Shown: positions 1-13,025 of the stretch, one piece after another
Numbering within the stretch: the stretch's first letter is position 1
How the letters are laid out: every line of letters starts with the position of its first letter
Origin: Liolophura sinensis
Lineage: Eukaryota; Mollusca; Polyplacophora; Chitonida; Chitonidae
Assembly (NCBI RefSeq): GCF_032854445.1
Contig: NC_088305.1
Span: forward strand, 1,305,001-1,369,000
DNA: 64,000 nucleotides
Reading direction: 5' to 3'
The notes under the pieces: model-generated
Told to the model about the DNA's origin: nothing
Seen by the model: only the letters and a program-made list of their open reading frames with translations
Database searches by the model: none
Position numbers and translations under genes: made by a program

Positions 1-1069
1 GAAAACTTTAAATAAGTAAAGTGGTTACTTTATTAAATAAATAAACAAAATTGTTTCTTACATTTACATGCATCTATTGTTATTTTTCTTTCATACTCAA
101 CTTATTTTTAATCGAAACACGACAAATGTCATGTTGATATTGCGTCTCTGACACAGTGTCAAAGTCAATAGCTAAGTAAGTGTGACATTCAAAGTTCCAA
201 GCCTAATACCGGGTGCCTCCACACCACGCGCTCCAGTGTCCATAACGAGGACGATCCTTGACGTCCTGAAAATTTCTCAGACGCAGTGCTATAATCGTGT
301 TTCGGTGACAATGTATGCGCCTCACAACTTCTTGTTGAGTTGATTCTCTGAAAAGTATGCTGACGGCTTGATTCCTTTCATTACACGTCACGATAGAGTG
401 ACATGAGGTCGTGTTGACGTCACACGACGTCATGTTCGCATGACATGACGTCATGGTGGCAAGACATGACGTTACAGAACATTACAGAACCGCTTGGGGG
501 GGAGGGGGGCGTGTTTACATAAGGTTTAAATAGGGTCTAGATTGTATCTTAAGTTGTTAAAAAAAAAAAAACGGCTTGTCAGCTATAGTCATGATTCTAG
601 AGATACTGGAAGCCGTACATCATATTTCCGTTACAAAATTTGGCCTTGGAAACTGTTTTATACCAGTTAAATGCCTGGATATGGATTTGGTATACTCGTC
701 TATGTATCATATATATTCCCCGAAAGAAATCACCAAATTTCAAAGACGGGGACATTTTTCATATCCCTGACGCTGTTCAGGGCCCAGGGTTCTAAGTCAA
801 ATTTCCAAGAGTGCTATTGCACTGTATATACCAATAACACTCACGTCTATCAATTCCCATTATCTGTTGAAAACCGTCAAACGCTTCCGTCAAATAGTCT
901 TAAATGTATCCTTCGTCGTTATTACGATATTTAAGGAATCGAACTTTCACTGAACTGTAAACCACGACCCCTTGAGAGTTTAATAAGGCAATCACTAGAG
1001 GCGCAAAACACCATATGAATAGAAATAATTGTCACCCATCATTATCTCTGTCAACCTAATTCGAACATG
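1..1069. other. Non-coding flank, no gene seen
   Basis: AT-rich sequence with short open frames only and no recognisable protein motif. A short cluster of CRE-like palindromes is annotated separately. A poly-A run lies near 560-572. Confidence 0.5.
405..475. promoter_or_regulatory. Cluster of TGACGTCA-like palindromes
   Basis: Perfect TGACGTCA octamers lie at 415-422 and 446-453. Near matches (CGACGTCA about 425, TGACGTTA about 467) follow within about 60 bp. TGACGTCA is the consensus CREB/ATF site, so a regulatory role is possible. However, the sites sit in a short degenerate direct repeat of about 20 bp, and no gene start is visible next to them. They may simply be a local microsatellite-like expansion. 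Confidence 0.3.
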
Positions 1070-3425
1070 TCTGGAAAGCGATACCATTAGAGTGAAGTCC
1101 AGATGGTGATTCGTTTCATACTGATGTGTCTTGATTGGTATCCTAGCCCTTAAGATAACGGAAAATTCCAGAAACATATATATGCTATTTTGTATGGTGT
1201 CGAGGTCAGGTCAGGGTTATCGTGTTAAAGTCATCATCAGAGGAGAGATGCTTTCATATGTGTAGGCAACATGTCTTACAAGCTACTGTGTTCATAGTGT
1301 TGAATTAGATCGCCACTTTAGATATATGAACACTTACGATCAAAGCGCAACTGAGATACATGTATTATTATCGACAACTTATACATTAGCATGGTTTTCG
1401 GTCTGTACACTGATGTTAGTAATAAGCCTAGAACGTACCTTTCGTCTTAACAACATCATTGAAAACTGCTGACTGCTTTTCTTTGCATGATTCCGTCCTA
1501 TTTTCGCACTTTATATAATTTCTTATTTCTTTGCTGGTTTGTGTTAAAGTTGTTTTGGGAATTGGCCTTGTGCTTATTGATCTGAAACGTCCATCTTGGT
1601 TGACGGCTGGTACACGAATGTCTGTTACAACGCATAGATTTCTCTTCTTTCCTGAGCTGAACATCTTAGGCACATTTCAAAATGCAGCTGTTATGTTCAT
1701 ATACGAGTACTCGAGATCGAAGTGAAGCCAATTCCAAATGTAAGCTTGAGAAAAGATAGAATGAGACAGTTTAACACAGAGCAGGAGGCACTAAACATTT
1801 TACCACGACCTATAATACAGTATGACATTGTATATGGAAGTTTGGGTGACATCACCCTCTACAGTGCAGCTAACCTCAACAATCTCAAAAAATCTCAACC
1901 TTGGACAGGAATTTACATGACATTTTCGCGCACCCAATTTTATTGGGTCCTTTTCTTATTATCCATATAACAAACGAACAGCTTTCATAAAAGTGAAATA
2001 ATCCTGAAACCAAAAACTACGATGCTTTTACATTCTGACACTATATCTGTGCACTTCTGGCAACCACACAGTTGGTGAGACGATTAGCTTAAGTCACGGT
2101 GTGGCGTAACGAGGCAGTTAAGATGGATGCAATTCTTGCCCTCTTGCTTAGGACGTTCCAGGATGGAATTTAAGACCTCGCTTCGTTACGGCCGCATTCA
2201 AAAGAAAACTTCATTGTCCATTAGTTTTGATCATTTGATACCGTTGATTTGTCTCTAAGGCCTCATTAGTCTGCATCTTCGAAGAGCGTAGAGCCGTTGT
2301 AATTGCAGAACTCTCTTGATAATAGCCTGAAGTCCAACCATTCATTCTAAGTAAGACAAATATATTGGCTTCATCAGAAATACATTGTTAGTTATTCGCT
2401 TACCACGATTAAGGAGGCCTTCTGAAGAAACATGAAAAGAAAAGACAACAAATAATTTACCTTACATATGTCGGAAGAGGAGTGGTGACAGCCATAAACG
2501 GCCTCAGCCTATTTTTGTGATGTGGTTAGTAACTCCTGATTAGATTTTAATCTAGATGCCATGGGATACGCCATGTTAGAGAAACCGGAAACACAATGTT
2601 GCGTGCGTCGTACCTCACAATCATATGGCTAACAGGCAAAAAAAGGGTTCCGATAAAGTATATAGCTTTCGGAAGTAAGCGTTCTCATTTTCAAGTATAA
2701 AAACGTGTTTAAAAAGCCATGGGGACTCGCCATATTCATGTTGAGGATAAAGGATGTGAACTTTGTCCGGAAATACTGCGTCACAGATTGCTCTGGCCTT
2801 TGGTTTGGCAAAATCTTGTTCGACATTGGATGACTCCAAAAAAAGTCGGAGACTTCTCCATTGGAAAATCTGATGCACGTGCCCGTGCAGTGTTTCACGA
2901 CGCTTGAAGCAAAACTTACCCGTTAAATGTGTCTCTATGGCAATACATTTTGAGTCATACACGCTCCTCACAATCTTGTAATTTAGCGCAAGCACTATGT
3001 CGATTTCCGAGACCCGCTTTACTGCTATCTACGACATACTTGACCTGGGCAGGTTACTGCATTTAAAATGGAGTGCGCCGTGACGTTGGCTTGGAGCCAA
3101 CTATGGCTGAACGCACTTTTGTCATACCTAAAGCAACATATGATGCACAGATATGCCTGTCTCCTGAATATAGTACTGTAGCTCTCCCATTTTACATTCT
3201 GATTTTACAGAGTGGAATCGAATGAAACTGGAAGGGTATCACGGATCGTTGGCTAAGCATCACAGAAAGAAAGCGAGAGCTTGCCGTTCGGTAAAAACAC
3301 CTGTTTTCAATAAAGCTGTACCTCTCAATGTATAGTTCAATGTTTAATGTTCAATGTTCTAGTCTTACTGTAGCAACCTTAATTGTTGTCCACTGTGCAT
3401 GGTGCGTGTGCATAATGTTTTCAAT
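1070..3425 (+). repeat. 2.36-kb direct tandem duplication, copy 1
   Basis: The sequence from about 1070 recurs from about 3426 in the same orientation and order, offset by about 2.36 kb, with scattered substitutions and small indels. The right edges of the two copies (about 3381-3425 and 5730-5776) match, which fixes the unit. No recognisable gene lies inside; the matching short frames in both copies are duplicated non-coding sequence. It includes one copy (about 1485-1665) of a dispersed repeat also seen near 3842, 8832 and 14500. Confidence 0.85.
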
Positions 3426-5776
3426 GCATCTGGAAAGCGATACCATTGGAGTGAAGTCCAGATGGTGATTTGTTTCATACTGATGTGTCTTGATTGGTAT
3501 CCTAGCCCTTAATATAACGGAAAATTCCAGAAACATATATATGCTATTTTGTATGGTGTCGAGGTCAGGTCAGGGTTATCGGGTGAAAGTCATCATCAGA
3601 GGAGAGATACTTTCATATGTGTAGGCCACATGTCTTACAAGCTACTGTTCATTGTGTTGAATTAGATCGCCACTTTAGATATATGAACACTTACGATCAA
3701 AGCGCAACTGAGATACATGTATTATTATCGACAACTTATACATTAGCATGGTTTTCGGTCTGTACACTGATGTTAGTAATAAGCCTAGAACGTACCTTTC
3801 GTCTTAACAACATCATTGAAAACTGCTGACTGCTTTTCTTTGCATGATTCCGTCCTATTTTCGCACTTTATATAATTTCTTATTTCTTTACTGGTTTGTG
3901 TTTGTGCTTATTGATCTGAAACGTCCATCTTGGTTGACGGCTGGTACACGAATGTCTGTTACAACGCATAGATTTCTCTTCTTTCCTGAGCTGAAAATCT
4001 TAGGCACATTTCAAAACGCTGCTGTTATGTTCATATACGAGTACTCGAGATCGAAGTGAAGCCAATTCCAAATGTAAGCTTGAGAAAAGATAGAATGAGA
4101 CAGTTTGATACAAAGCAGGAGGCACTAAGCATTTTACCACGACCTATAATACAGTATGACATTGTATATGGAAGTTTGGGTGACATCACCCTCTACAGTG
4201 CAGCTAACCTCAACAATCTCAAAAATCACAACCTTGGACAGGAATTTACATGACATTTTCGCGCACCCAATTTTATTGAGTCCTTTCCCATTATCCGTAT
4301 AACAAACGAACAGCTTTCATAAAAGTGAAATAATCCTGGAACCAAAAACTACGATGCTTTTACATTCTGACACTATATCTGTGCACTTCTGGCAACCACA
4401 CAGTTGGAGAGACGATTAGCTTAAGTTACGTGTGGCGTAACGAGGCAGTTAAGATGGATGCAATTCTTGCCCTCTTTGCTTAGGACGTTCCAGGATGGAA
4501 TTTAAGACCTCGCTTCGTTACGGCGGTTATTTCCTGCATTCAAAAGAAAACTTCATTGTCCATTAGTTTTGATCATTTGATACCGTTGATTGTCTCTAAG
4601 GCCTCATTAGTCTGCATCTTCGAAGAGCGTAGAGCCGTTGTAATTGCAGAACTCTCCTGATAATAGCCTGAAGTCCAACCATTCTTCACTTAAAAGGAGC
4701 GTTAGGTAAGACAAATATATTGGCTTCATCAGAAATACATTGTTAGTTATTCGCTTACCACGATTAAGGAGGCCTTCTGAAGAAACATGAAAAGGAAAGA
4801 CAACAAATAATTTACCTTACATATGTCGGAAGAGGAATGGTGACAGCCATAAACGGCCTCAGCCTATTTTTGTGATGTGGTTAGTAACTCCTGATTAGAT
4901 TTTAATCTAGATGCCATGGGATACGCCATGTTGGAGAAACCGGAAACACAATGTTGCGTGCGTCGTACCTCACAATCATATGGCTAACAAGCAAAAAAAG
5001 GGTTCCGATAAAGTATATAGCTTTCGGAAGTAAGCGTTCTCATTTTCAAGTATAAACACATGTTTAAAAAGCCATGGGGATTCGCCATATTTATGTTGAG
5101 GATAAAGGATGTGAACTTTGTCCGGAAATACTGCGTCACAGATTGTTCTGGCCTTTGGTTTGGCAAAATCTTGTTCGACATTGAATGACTCCAAAAAATG
5201 TCGGAGAGTTCCCTATTGGAAAATCTGATGCACGTGCCCGTGCAGTGTTTCACGACGCTTGAGGCAAAACTTACCCGTTAAATGTGTCTCTATGGCAATA
5301 CATTTTGAGTCATACACGCTCCTCACAATCTTGTAATTTAGCGCAAGCACTATGTCGATTTCCGAGACCCGCTTTACTGCTATCTACGACATACTTGACC
5401 TGGGCAGGTTACTGCATTTAAAATGGAGTGCGCCGTGACGTTGGCTTGGAGCCAACTATGGCTGAACGCACTTTTGTCATACCTAAAGCAACATATGATG
5501 CACAGATATGCCTGTTTCCTGAATATAGTACTGTAGCTCTCCCATTTTACATTCTGATTTTACAGAGTGAAATCGAATGAAACTGGAAGGGTATCACTGA
5601 TCGTTGGCTAAACATCACAGAAAGAAAGTGAGAGCCCGCCGTTCGGTAAAAACACCTGCTTTCAATAAAGCTGTACCTTTCAATGTATAGTTCAATGTTC
5701 AATGTTCTAGTCTTACTGTAGCAACCTTAATTGTTGTCCACTGTGCAAGGTGCGTGTGTATAATGTTTTCAATGCT
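3426..5776 (+). repeat. 2.36-kb direct tandem duplication, copy 2
   Basis: Second copy of the unit at 1070-3425. Differences include a short deletion around 3898-3902, where copy 1 has extra sequence near 1546-1568, and an insertion near 4686-4704. No intact gene is seen. The junction sequence around 3400-3430 is unrelated to the sequence left of copy 1, as expected for a simple head-to-tail duplication. Confidence 0.85.
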
Positions 5777-6754
5777 TTAAGGTAGTGTATAATGGTTTAT
5801 TGCGCTGTCAGCAGTTTACTACAATAACAACGGCAGTGCAATGTTTGCCATCAATTGTGGTGAACCAACGTTTGACGATGTTGTCTGGTGATGTTTGTTT
5901 TTCTTTTCAAACAAATTAAGAACTGAAGAGAACAGGGCAGTGATTCCTGTATGCCTTCCACACTTTGTTATAAATGGCGCAATGTTCTATCAGCAGTTTG
6001 GCAATAGTTCAAAAAATTGCGTTAGTTCCTTCAGTACCCATCGTTTTCACACCCTGTCTAAGCATATTCATTTTCAAATACAGATATATTATTATATACC
6101 GTTAATGTTTACTCCTCACGCGATGTTCCCTCTTCTATAATTAAATCCCGCCATATTGCTATATAGCCTCGTTTTGAATTGGACTGGATCTCCTCAGTGT
6201 TTTCGGCGCTCACTCTGTAACTCTCCATCAGCATGTATAAAATAAGAAAGGTACGGTACTGATTCTAACTACGTCCCCAACGTAAGAGCAATGTCATGAG
6301 CAACGTCAGGGCCCCCCCCCCCCCAACACACACACACACACAAACCACCGCGGCTCAGGTGCTAGAAGCACCACATATCCCGGGGTTCAAGTGCTAGCGA
6401 GAGATAGGAAATACCGTAACCACTTGGTCGAATCGATACAGCAATTCACGACTGCTTACAACTCTTTTTGCTCGCAACAGTCAAGAAGGCAATTATCCTG
6501 CAATTTTCCCATTTGATTGCTCTTCTGAACTTAGTATTATACTCCGGTGTCTTGACTTATTACCTGCCTCGTAGTGCAGCCACTCATGGTGTGCAATTTT
6601 ACCGATCGTTACCAGTGTGAACAATAGAGTAAATGTCAAGGTCTAGTCAAATAGAACATCGTATCGAGAGATCTGTGCAAGTCAGAACTCAAGGGTATGG
6701 CTAAAAGACATATATCAATACTTTGTTTTGATTAATATAATCTTTTCGACGTGT
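5777..6754. other. Non-coding stretch with a short C-run and CA microsatellite
   Basis: No gene recognised. A poly-C run followed by an (AC)n run lies at about 6311-6342. The remainder looks unique. Confidence 0.45.
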
Positions 6755-7125
6755 CCATTCAGTCCTGACCACACCCGGTTCAGTAATTCTGTTGTCTATA
6801 TATAAACAATATTTTGCTGTATTTTACGACAGAGAAACGTGCTATACATCCTTAAGTCCTGACCATACACTGTTTAGTAATTCTGTAGCCTATATATAAA
6901 TAATATTTTGCTGTATTTTACGACAGAGAAACATGCACTACATCCTTAAGTCCTGACCATACACTGTTTAGTAATTCTGTACCCATATAAAAACAATATT
7001 ATGCTGTATTTTACGACAGAGAAACGTGCTGTATATCTTTTAGTCCTGACCATACACTGTTTAGTAATTCTGTAGCTTATATATAAACAATATTTTGCTG
7101 TATTTTACGACAGAGAAACGTGCAA
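6755..7125 (+). repeat. ~93-bp tandem repeat, about 4 copies
   Basis: The landmark TGTATTTTACGACAGAGAAA recurs at about 6818, 6912, 7004 and 7099, giving spacings of 92-95 bp. Units share a 'cctgaccatacactgttta' segment. Confidence 0.85.
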
Positions 7126-7149
7126 TTAATATAATTATGACATACAGTA

Positions 7150-7375
7150 TAGAAAAAGATATAGAGAAAAATCAGAGCAGCGAGGACAGTGTGATAGTTG
7201 GCAAATGATCACACGTAACCGGTGAAATACGGCCTCTTGTATATTTACCTCAGTTAGGTTTTTATTGTGACTGTTCATGTAAATGCTTAAATAGCAGCAA
7301 ATTACACGTCCCCAGCACCATGGCTTAGGCGGAATTATGTAAAAAAAATGCATTGATATTAACAGTAATTTATTA
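7150..7375 (+). repeat. Dispersed repeat (copy 1 of 3)
   Basis: This segment is recognisable in reverse complement at about 13495-13640 and, for its right half, in direct orientation at about 15618-15735. The shared core includes TTCATGTAAATGCTTAAATA. It is an interspersed element of unknown class; no ends or target-site duplications could be defined. Confidence 0.65.
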
Positions 7376-7820
7376 CACGCCATTGGTCTAGAATTACTCA
7401 AAATGCTGTGTGGTCATGACATTTAATATACAATCACATTAAAACAATGCTGGCCTCTGGTATGCTTGTGGACTAAAACTGGATTTGAAGTGCTCGACAG
7501 CCTTCGTACAGGTACGGCTGTTTATATTTTACTGGAATCATATGTATGCCGCGCTCAGTGTGTGGTCGAAAATATATTATCATGGAAAAGATCACCCTTA
7601 TAGTTGACTCAGTGGCCATGAATCTGTTATAAGTGATTACAAGCTTTCGATAGTTTGGTTGGAGGTTTGCTCTACCCACAAACTGACCGCCTTCGTATAA
7701 CTCGTAATCTCCTGACCGCGGTGTTAAACACTAATGAAATAAATAAATGTTCTGTATGTCAGCTGATCGGTGAGGCTCGTGTGGCGTTTGTGCAGACAAA
7801 TGAAATAAAGTCCTTCCGTA
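7376..7820. other. No feature recognised
   Basis: Short open frames only, with no recognisable protein or RNA. Confidence 0.4.
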
Positions 7821-7821
7821 A

Positions 7822-7965
7822 CTTGCCAAAGGTCGGTGGTTTAATTAATCGGGACGTTATGGTTTCCTCCACCTATAAAGCTTACCGTGTATAAATGGCA
7901 GGCCCTCGAGTATAGTATAAAACAACAATCAAATAAATCAATAAATAAATATAAACGACATTTTA
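7822..7965 (+). mobile_element. SINE-like element, tail form
   Basis: A segment with 'ggtcggtggttta' and 'tttcctccacctataaa' is followed by a tail rich in AATCAAATAAATCAATAAAT. Related pieces occur at about 36450, 42985 and 46440. The tail resembles that of the larger SINE family in this window. The tRNA-related head is not visible here. Confidence 0.55.
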
Positions 7966-8094
7966 TTGTACACGGGGTTAAGCAGCAATCAGATATATAA
8001 ACACAAATATCATTTGGATCGTAGATTCAAAGAGAAGGTAAAAGAAACAAAATGTTGATCTTGGTGAAAAGCAGAAACACCATTTGTTTTAGAA

Positions 8095-8235
8095 TAGATA
8101 TTCAAATATGCTGAATACGATATTTAAATATGGTGAATGCGATATTCAAATATGGTGAATACGATATTCAAATATGGTGAATGCGATATTCAAATATGGT
8201 GAATACGATATTCAAATATGGTGAATATCATATAT
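8095..8235 (+). repeat. 22-bp minisatellite, about 6 copies
   Basis: The unit gatattcaaatatggtgaat plus 2 nt is repeated head to tail with few changes. Confidence 0.9.
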
Positions 8236-8311
8236 GTCCTCGATAAAATCTGTGATTGTTTCCGTACAGAAACAAATCCGACAAAGCTTCAGCTTCCTGT
8301 TTCAACATACA

Positions 8312-8772
8312 TGAGCAACGAGTACCTAGTTTACATAGCACCTGGCCGACGAGTACCTAACTTACATAGCAACTGGCCGACGAGTACCTAGCTTACATAG
8401 CACCTGACCGACCGGTACCTAGCTTACATAGCACCTGGCCGACGAGTACCTAGTTTACATAGCACCTGGCCGATGAGTACCTAACTTACATAGCACCTGA
8501 CTGACGAGTACCTAGCTTACATAGCACCTGGCCGACGAGTATCTAGCTTTCATAGCACCTGGCCGACGAGTGCCTAGTTTACATAGCACCTGGCCGACGA
8601 GTACCTAGTTGACATAGCACCTGGCCGACGAGTACCTAGCTTACATAGCACCTGGCCGACGAGTATCTAGCTTACATAGCACCTGACCGACGAGTACCTA
8701 GCTTACATAACACCTGACCGACGAGTATCTAGCTTACATAGCACCTGGCCGACGAGTACCTAGCTTACATAG
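8312..8772 (+). repeat. 31-bp minisatellite, about 15 copies
   Basis: The unit contains ggccgacgagtacctagctt and then acatagcacct. Variants at a few positions (gacc/ggcc, tagttt/tagctt) are scattered along the array. Confidence 0.92.
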
Positions 8773-8831
8773 GAATATAATATACTTCCTTTAATAACAA
8801 AGTTATTTTACTGTTGATGATTTCAATCATT

Positions 8832-8990
8832 GCATGATTCCGTCCTTATTTCGTACTTCATAAACTTTATTATTTCTTTGGTGCTTTGTGTTAAACGTCG
8901 TTTTGGGAATTGGCCTTACTGATCTAAAACGTTCATTTCGGTTGACGGCTGGTACACAAATGTCTGTTTCCACGCATAGATTCAGCTTTC
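8832..8990 (+). repeat. Dispersed repeat shared with the 2.36-kb duplication
   Basis: The sequence from 'tgcatgattccgtcc' to 'acgcatagatt' matches about 1485-1665 and 3842-4000, and more weakly about 14500-14665. It has been dispersed independently of the local duplication. The class is unknown. Confidence 0.65.
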
Positions 8991-9214
8991 TTTCCTCTGT
9001 ACATGCACATAAGTTGATTTTCTACCAGCTTAGAGTGCCTGAAATGCAATAAAATCATTTTGCGTCTCATTATCTGTACCATATACCGTATTCTGTACCA
9101 TCCGTGACGCGCTGAATAGCTTTGGTAATTTGTTTTCATGAAGACAAAAGAATGTATGAGTAGAGACAAAGTTTATCTCACGCTAAATACAGGTTCTATA
9201 AGTTAGAAATACAT

Positions 9215-10995
9215 GTTCACAAAACTGTCCGTAATTTACGTGCCGTTGTGTAACTCTTATTACTCACGAGTACTGGATTACATAACTAATGTTCACAAAA
9301 CTGTCCGTAATTTACGTGCCGTTGTGTAACTCTTATTACTCACGAGTACTGGATTACATAACTAATGTTCACAAAACTGCCCGCAATTTACGTGCCGTTG
9401 TGTAACTCTTATTACTCACGAGTACTGGATTACATCACTAATGTTCACAAAACTGCCCGCAATTTACGTGCCGTTGTGTAACTCTTATTACTCACGAGTA
9501 CTGGATTACATCACTAATGTTCACAAAACTGTCCGCAATTTACGTGCCGTTGTGTAAGTCTTATTACTCACGAGTACTGGATTACATAACTAATGTTCAC
9601 AAAACTGTCCGTAATTTACGTGCCGTTGTGTAAGTCTTATTACTCACGAGTACTGGATTACATCACTAATGTTCACAAAACTGTCCGTAATTTACGTGCC
9701 GTTGTGTAAGTCTTATTACTCACGAGTACTGGATTACATCACTAATGTTCACAAAACTGTGCGTAATTTACGTGCCGTTGTGTAACTCTTATTACTCACG
9801 AGTACTGGATTACATCACTAATGTTCACAAAACTGTCCGTAATTTACGTGCCGTTGTGTAACTCTTATTACTCACGAGTACTGGATTACATAACTAATGT
9901 TCACAAAACTGTCCGTAATTTACGTGCCGTTGTGTAACTCTTATTACTCACGAGTACTGGATTACATAACTAATGTTCACAAAACTGTCCGTAATTTACG
10001 TGCCGTTGTGTAACTCTTATTACTCACGAGTACTGGATTACATAACTAATGTTCACAAAACTGCCCGCAATTTACGTGCCGTTGTGTAACTCTTATTACT
10101 CACGAGTACTGGATTACATCACTAATGTTCACAAAACTGCCCGCAATTTACGTGCCGTTGTGTAACTCTTATTACTCACGAGTACTGGATTACATCACTA
10201 ATGTTCACAAAACTGTCCGCAATTTACGTGCCGTTGTGTAAGTCTTATTACTCACGAGTACTGGATTACATAACTAATGTTCACAAAACTGTCCGTAATT
10301 TACGTGCCGTTGTGTAAGTCTTATTACTCACGAGTACTGGATTACATCACTAATGTTCACAAAACTGTGCGTAATTTACGTGCCGTTGTGTAACTCTTAT
10401 TACTCACAAGTACTGGATTACATCACTAATGTTCACAAAACTGTCCGTAATTTACGTGCCGTTGTGTAACTCTTATTACTCACGAGTACTGGATTACATC
10501 ACTAATGTTCACAAAACTGTCCGTAATTTACGTGCCGTTGTGTAACTCTTATTACTCACGAGTACTGGATTACATAACTAATGTTCACAAAACTGTCCGT
10601 AATTTACGTGCCGTTGTGTAAGTCTTATTACTCACGAGTACTGGATTACATAACTAATGTTCACAAAACTGTCCGTAATTTACGTGCCGTTGTGTAAGTC
10701 TTATTACTCACGAGTACTGGATTACATAACTAATGTTCACAAAACTGTGCGTAATTTACGTGCCGTTGTGTAACTCTTATTACTCACGAGTACTGGATTA
10801 CATAACTAATGTTCACAAAACTGTCCGTAATTTACGTGCCGTTGTGTAACTCTTATTACTCACGAGTACTGGATTACATAACTAATGTTCACAAAACTGT
10901 CCGTAATTTACGTGCCGTTGTGTAAGTCTTATTACTCACGAGTACTGGATTACATAACTAATGTTCACAAAACTGTCCGTAATTCATGTGCCGTT
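9215..10995 (+). repeat. 76-bp minisatellite, about 23 copies
   Basis: The landmark tgccgttgtgtaa recurs every 76 bp. Variant units with 'ctgcccgcaa' occur as a pair beginning at 9377 and again at 10061, which is exactly 684 bp or nine units later, so a nine-unit block has been duplicated. 76 is not a multiple of three, so no long reading frame arises. Confidence 0.95.
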
Positions 10996-11935
10996 GTGTG
11001 ACCCCGATATTCAGCTTAATACAACCATCAAGTACGAGTTTTATGCGAAATAAAAGCTTGCCACATTACATAGCATAGGGATTTGTAATCTATAGTCGTC
11101 ACATTTAGTGTGTCAGCGAAAGTATGTTTTACAAGGTCAAGGTCAATATTCAATTACCCAGAACGCCAGCGTCCGTCTACAATCTAACCTGTAAATCTAG
11201 ATTCCCGTCATCCACCATTGGATTAAATTAAATAAATGTGTTTTATTTCTTTTTTTATTGTATAGATACATAAACATAAATTTTGTAGAAAGATATGAAA
11301 ATAATATCTGTAACGAAGACAAGCGGAAATAAACTCGCACATCAATCGATGAAATTTTGTGTTAAAGTGATCTACGATGTAACACTCGGCCAACAATCAA
11401 TTTCCGCTCAGCTACACCGTACATATGTGCCGAATTCAACTGGTTACATGCGTAGCAGAGGGTCAAAAGTATTGCCATTGAAGCCAACGAAGCATTGTTT
11501 GTATATGTATGCAGACCATTGCCACATTGACACATGAAGACTACGCATCGAACTATATGCAGTACAATATCTCATCAAAGATATGACCCTTTGTAAGTTA
11601 ATGATAGTAAGATTTTATAGTGTTAATGGGAAATATTGAACAAAACCAACCTAAAACAAGTCGGTTCAAGCCGTGAATGTTTTTATGTTTTGCGATACGT
11701 TACAGTTTTTGTATCATTCTGCTCGTAAAGCAAACAACTGGTATAGTTCACAAGCAATGCAGTGCAAAGACAGGTGAATGATGTTTAGAAGCGACTAATT
11801 TATACGACGGAAATAAAATTTGAATTATTTTGAAGCAGTGGGTTGTGGCCGAATGATAAAACTGACGGAAGACAAGCATCAATTGCGGACGTTTGACACC
11901 GCAAAAGCGCCGTCGACCGCTCACTGTCACCAAAG
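10996..11935. other. No feature recognised
   Basis: AT-rich sequence with short open frames only. Confidence 0.4.
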
Positions 11936-11937
11936 CT

Positions 11938-12050
11938 CTTGGAAAGACGAATCAAGAAAATTCGGTGTCCAAGGTTGGTGTTGAACCCTTACTTTTGGGA
12001 TGTGTCTTAGCGATTGGCAGACAAGCCCCTCAGCCACTGTGCCATTTCTA
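11938..12050 (-). mobile_element. tRNA-like SINE head (degenerate)
   Basis: On the minus strand, GGCACAGTGGCTGAGGGG resembles a Ser/Leu-type tRNA box A. About 50 nt later GGGTTCAACACC resembles a box B. No tail was identified, so this is a fragment. Confidence 0.35.
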
Positions 12051-12056
12051 GTCACC

Positions 12057-12242
12057 AACAAAATATCTCTAACATCCCCGTCATATCTTTGGCGATGTAT
12101 CTTTAATCAAGATGCTCACTTCCAATCCAATAAAAGACGCAGTGCGTCATTAAATCCCATCAGCAATAAAATATCTCTATCGTCTTCTGCCGTGACTTCT
12201 GGCGACGTATCCTTAATAAAGCTGATGTTTACCAGTATAATA
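12057..12242 (+). repeat. ~115-bp imperfect direct repeat, 2 copies
   Basis: Two diverged copies share 'aaaatatctct', a 'gcgatgtatc'/'gcgacgtatc' core, and following 'ctttaat'/'cttaata' segments. Confidence 0.5.
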
Positions 12243-12850
12243 AAAAACATGTAAGTCGTCAATACTGGGTAGAACAGTATGACGTGAGTGTCGTTTTACA
12301 ATCTCTTCCTCAGATGAATCAGAGGTTTTATAATGACAATACCTGGCCTTTGATGTATATGATGGCATTCATCATAATTACACGGTTAACACTGGATGCC
12401 GTGTTTACTGATATCTTAAAGTTATGGCTTGCTTGCTGATTACAAGGAAACGCCGGTTAAACATTATTAAAAGCGAGATTATGAGTTTTAAGTCGTGGTG
12501 AATCACGTACAGAACGCGTCAGGTTCCGTCGAGTATCTTGTGTGTTCAATCCCTGTCTACGTACATCACCAATGGAAGAGTAGACGATCGCTTTGGCAGG
12601 AAGGAACATCCTCTTCCCCACACATGTTTACACGTACATCCAATCAGTGTAACTCAATGATACATCAAAAATTTGCTGTATTTATAATTCGCTGCATGCA
12701 TTAAACTCGTTTAAACTACATCCCCCAAACATTACTTCAAAAATTATAAGCGCATTTTTGATGAAATGGAAATTCTTTGAGCTAACTTGTCGTCTATATG
12801 TAAATCATACTCACTTCCAAAATTGCCTGTCGTCAGCGATGTGTATGTCA
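12243..12850. other. No feature recognised
   Basis: No gene, RNA or clear repeat was seen here. Confidence 0.4.
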
Positions 12851-12854
12851 ATTG

Positions 12855-12857
12855 GGT

Positions 12858-12888
<31 letters not shown>

Positions 12889-13022
12889 TTTGATTGGTGT
12901 TTTTACGCCGTACTCAAGAATATTTCACTTATACGACGGCGGCCAGCATTATAGTGGGAGGAAACGGGGCAGAGCCCAGGGGAAACCCAAGACCATCCGC
13001 AGGTTGCTGGCAGACCAAGTCA
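12855..13022 (-). mobile_element. tRNA-derived SINE, 5'-truncated, minus orientation
   Basis: On the plus strand a (TTTA)n run at about 12857-12892 is followed by 'tgattggtgtttttacgccg', 'ggcggccagcattat' and 'gcagagcccagggg'. Longer copies (32448-32708 plus, 43903-44165 minus) show that the tRNA-like head lies at the opposite end from the AAATA tail, so this copy is on the minus strand and lacks the head. Confidence 0.8.
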
Positions 13023-13025
13023 ATT

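Noticed and set aside
2621-2995. Minus-strand frame of 124 codons, partly conserved in the second copy (4976-5253)
   Set aside because: Conservation is explained by the recent duplication. The second copy has lost the upstream half by substitution, and no protein family is recognisable.
8312-8772. CRISPR-like array (31-bp regular repeats), also considered for other short-period arrays
   Set aside because: The repeats are contiguous with no unique spacers, and the genome is eukaryotic.
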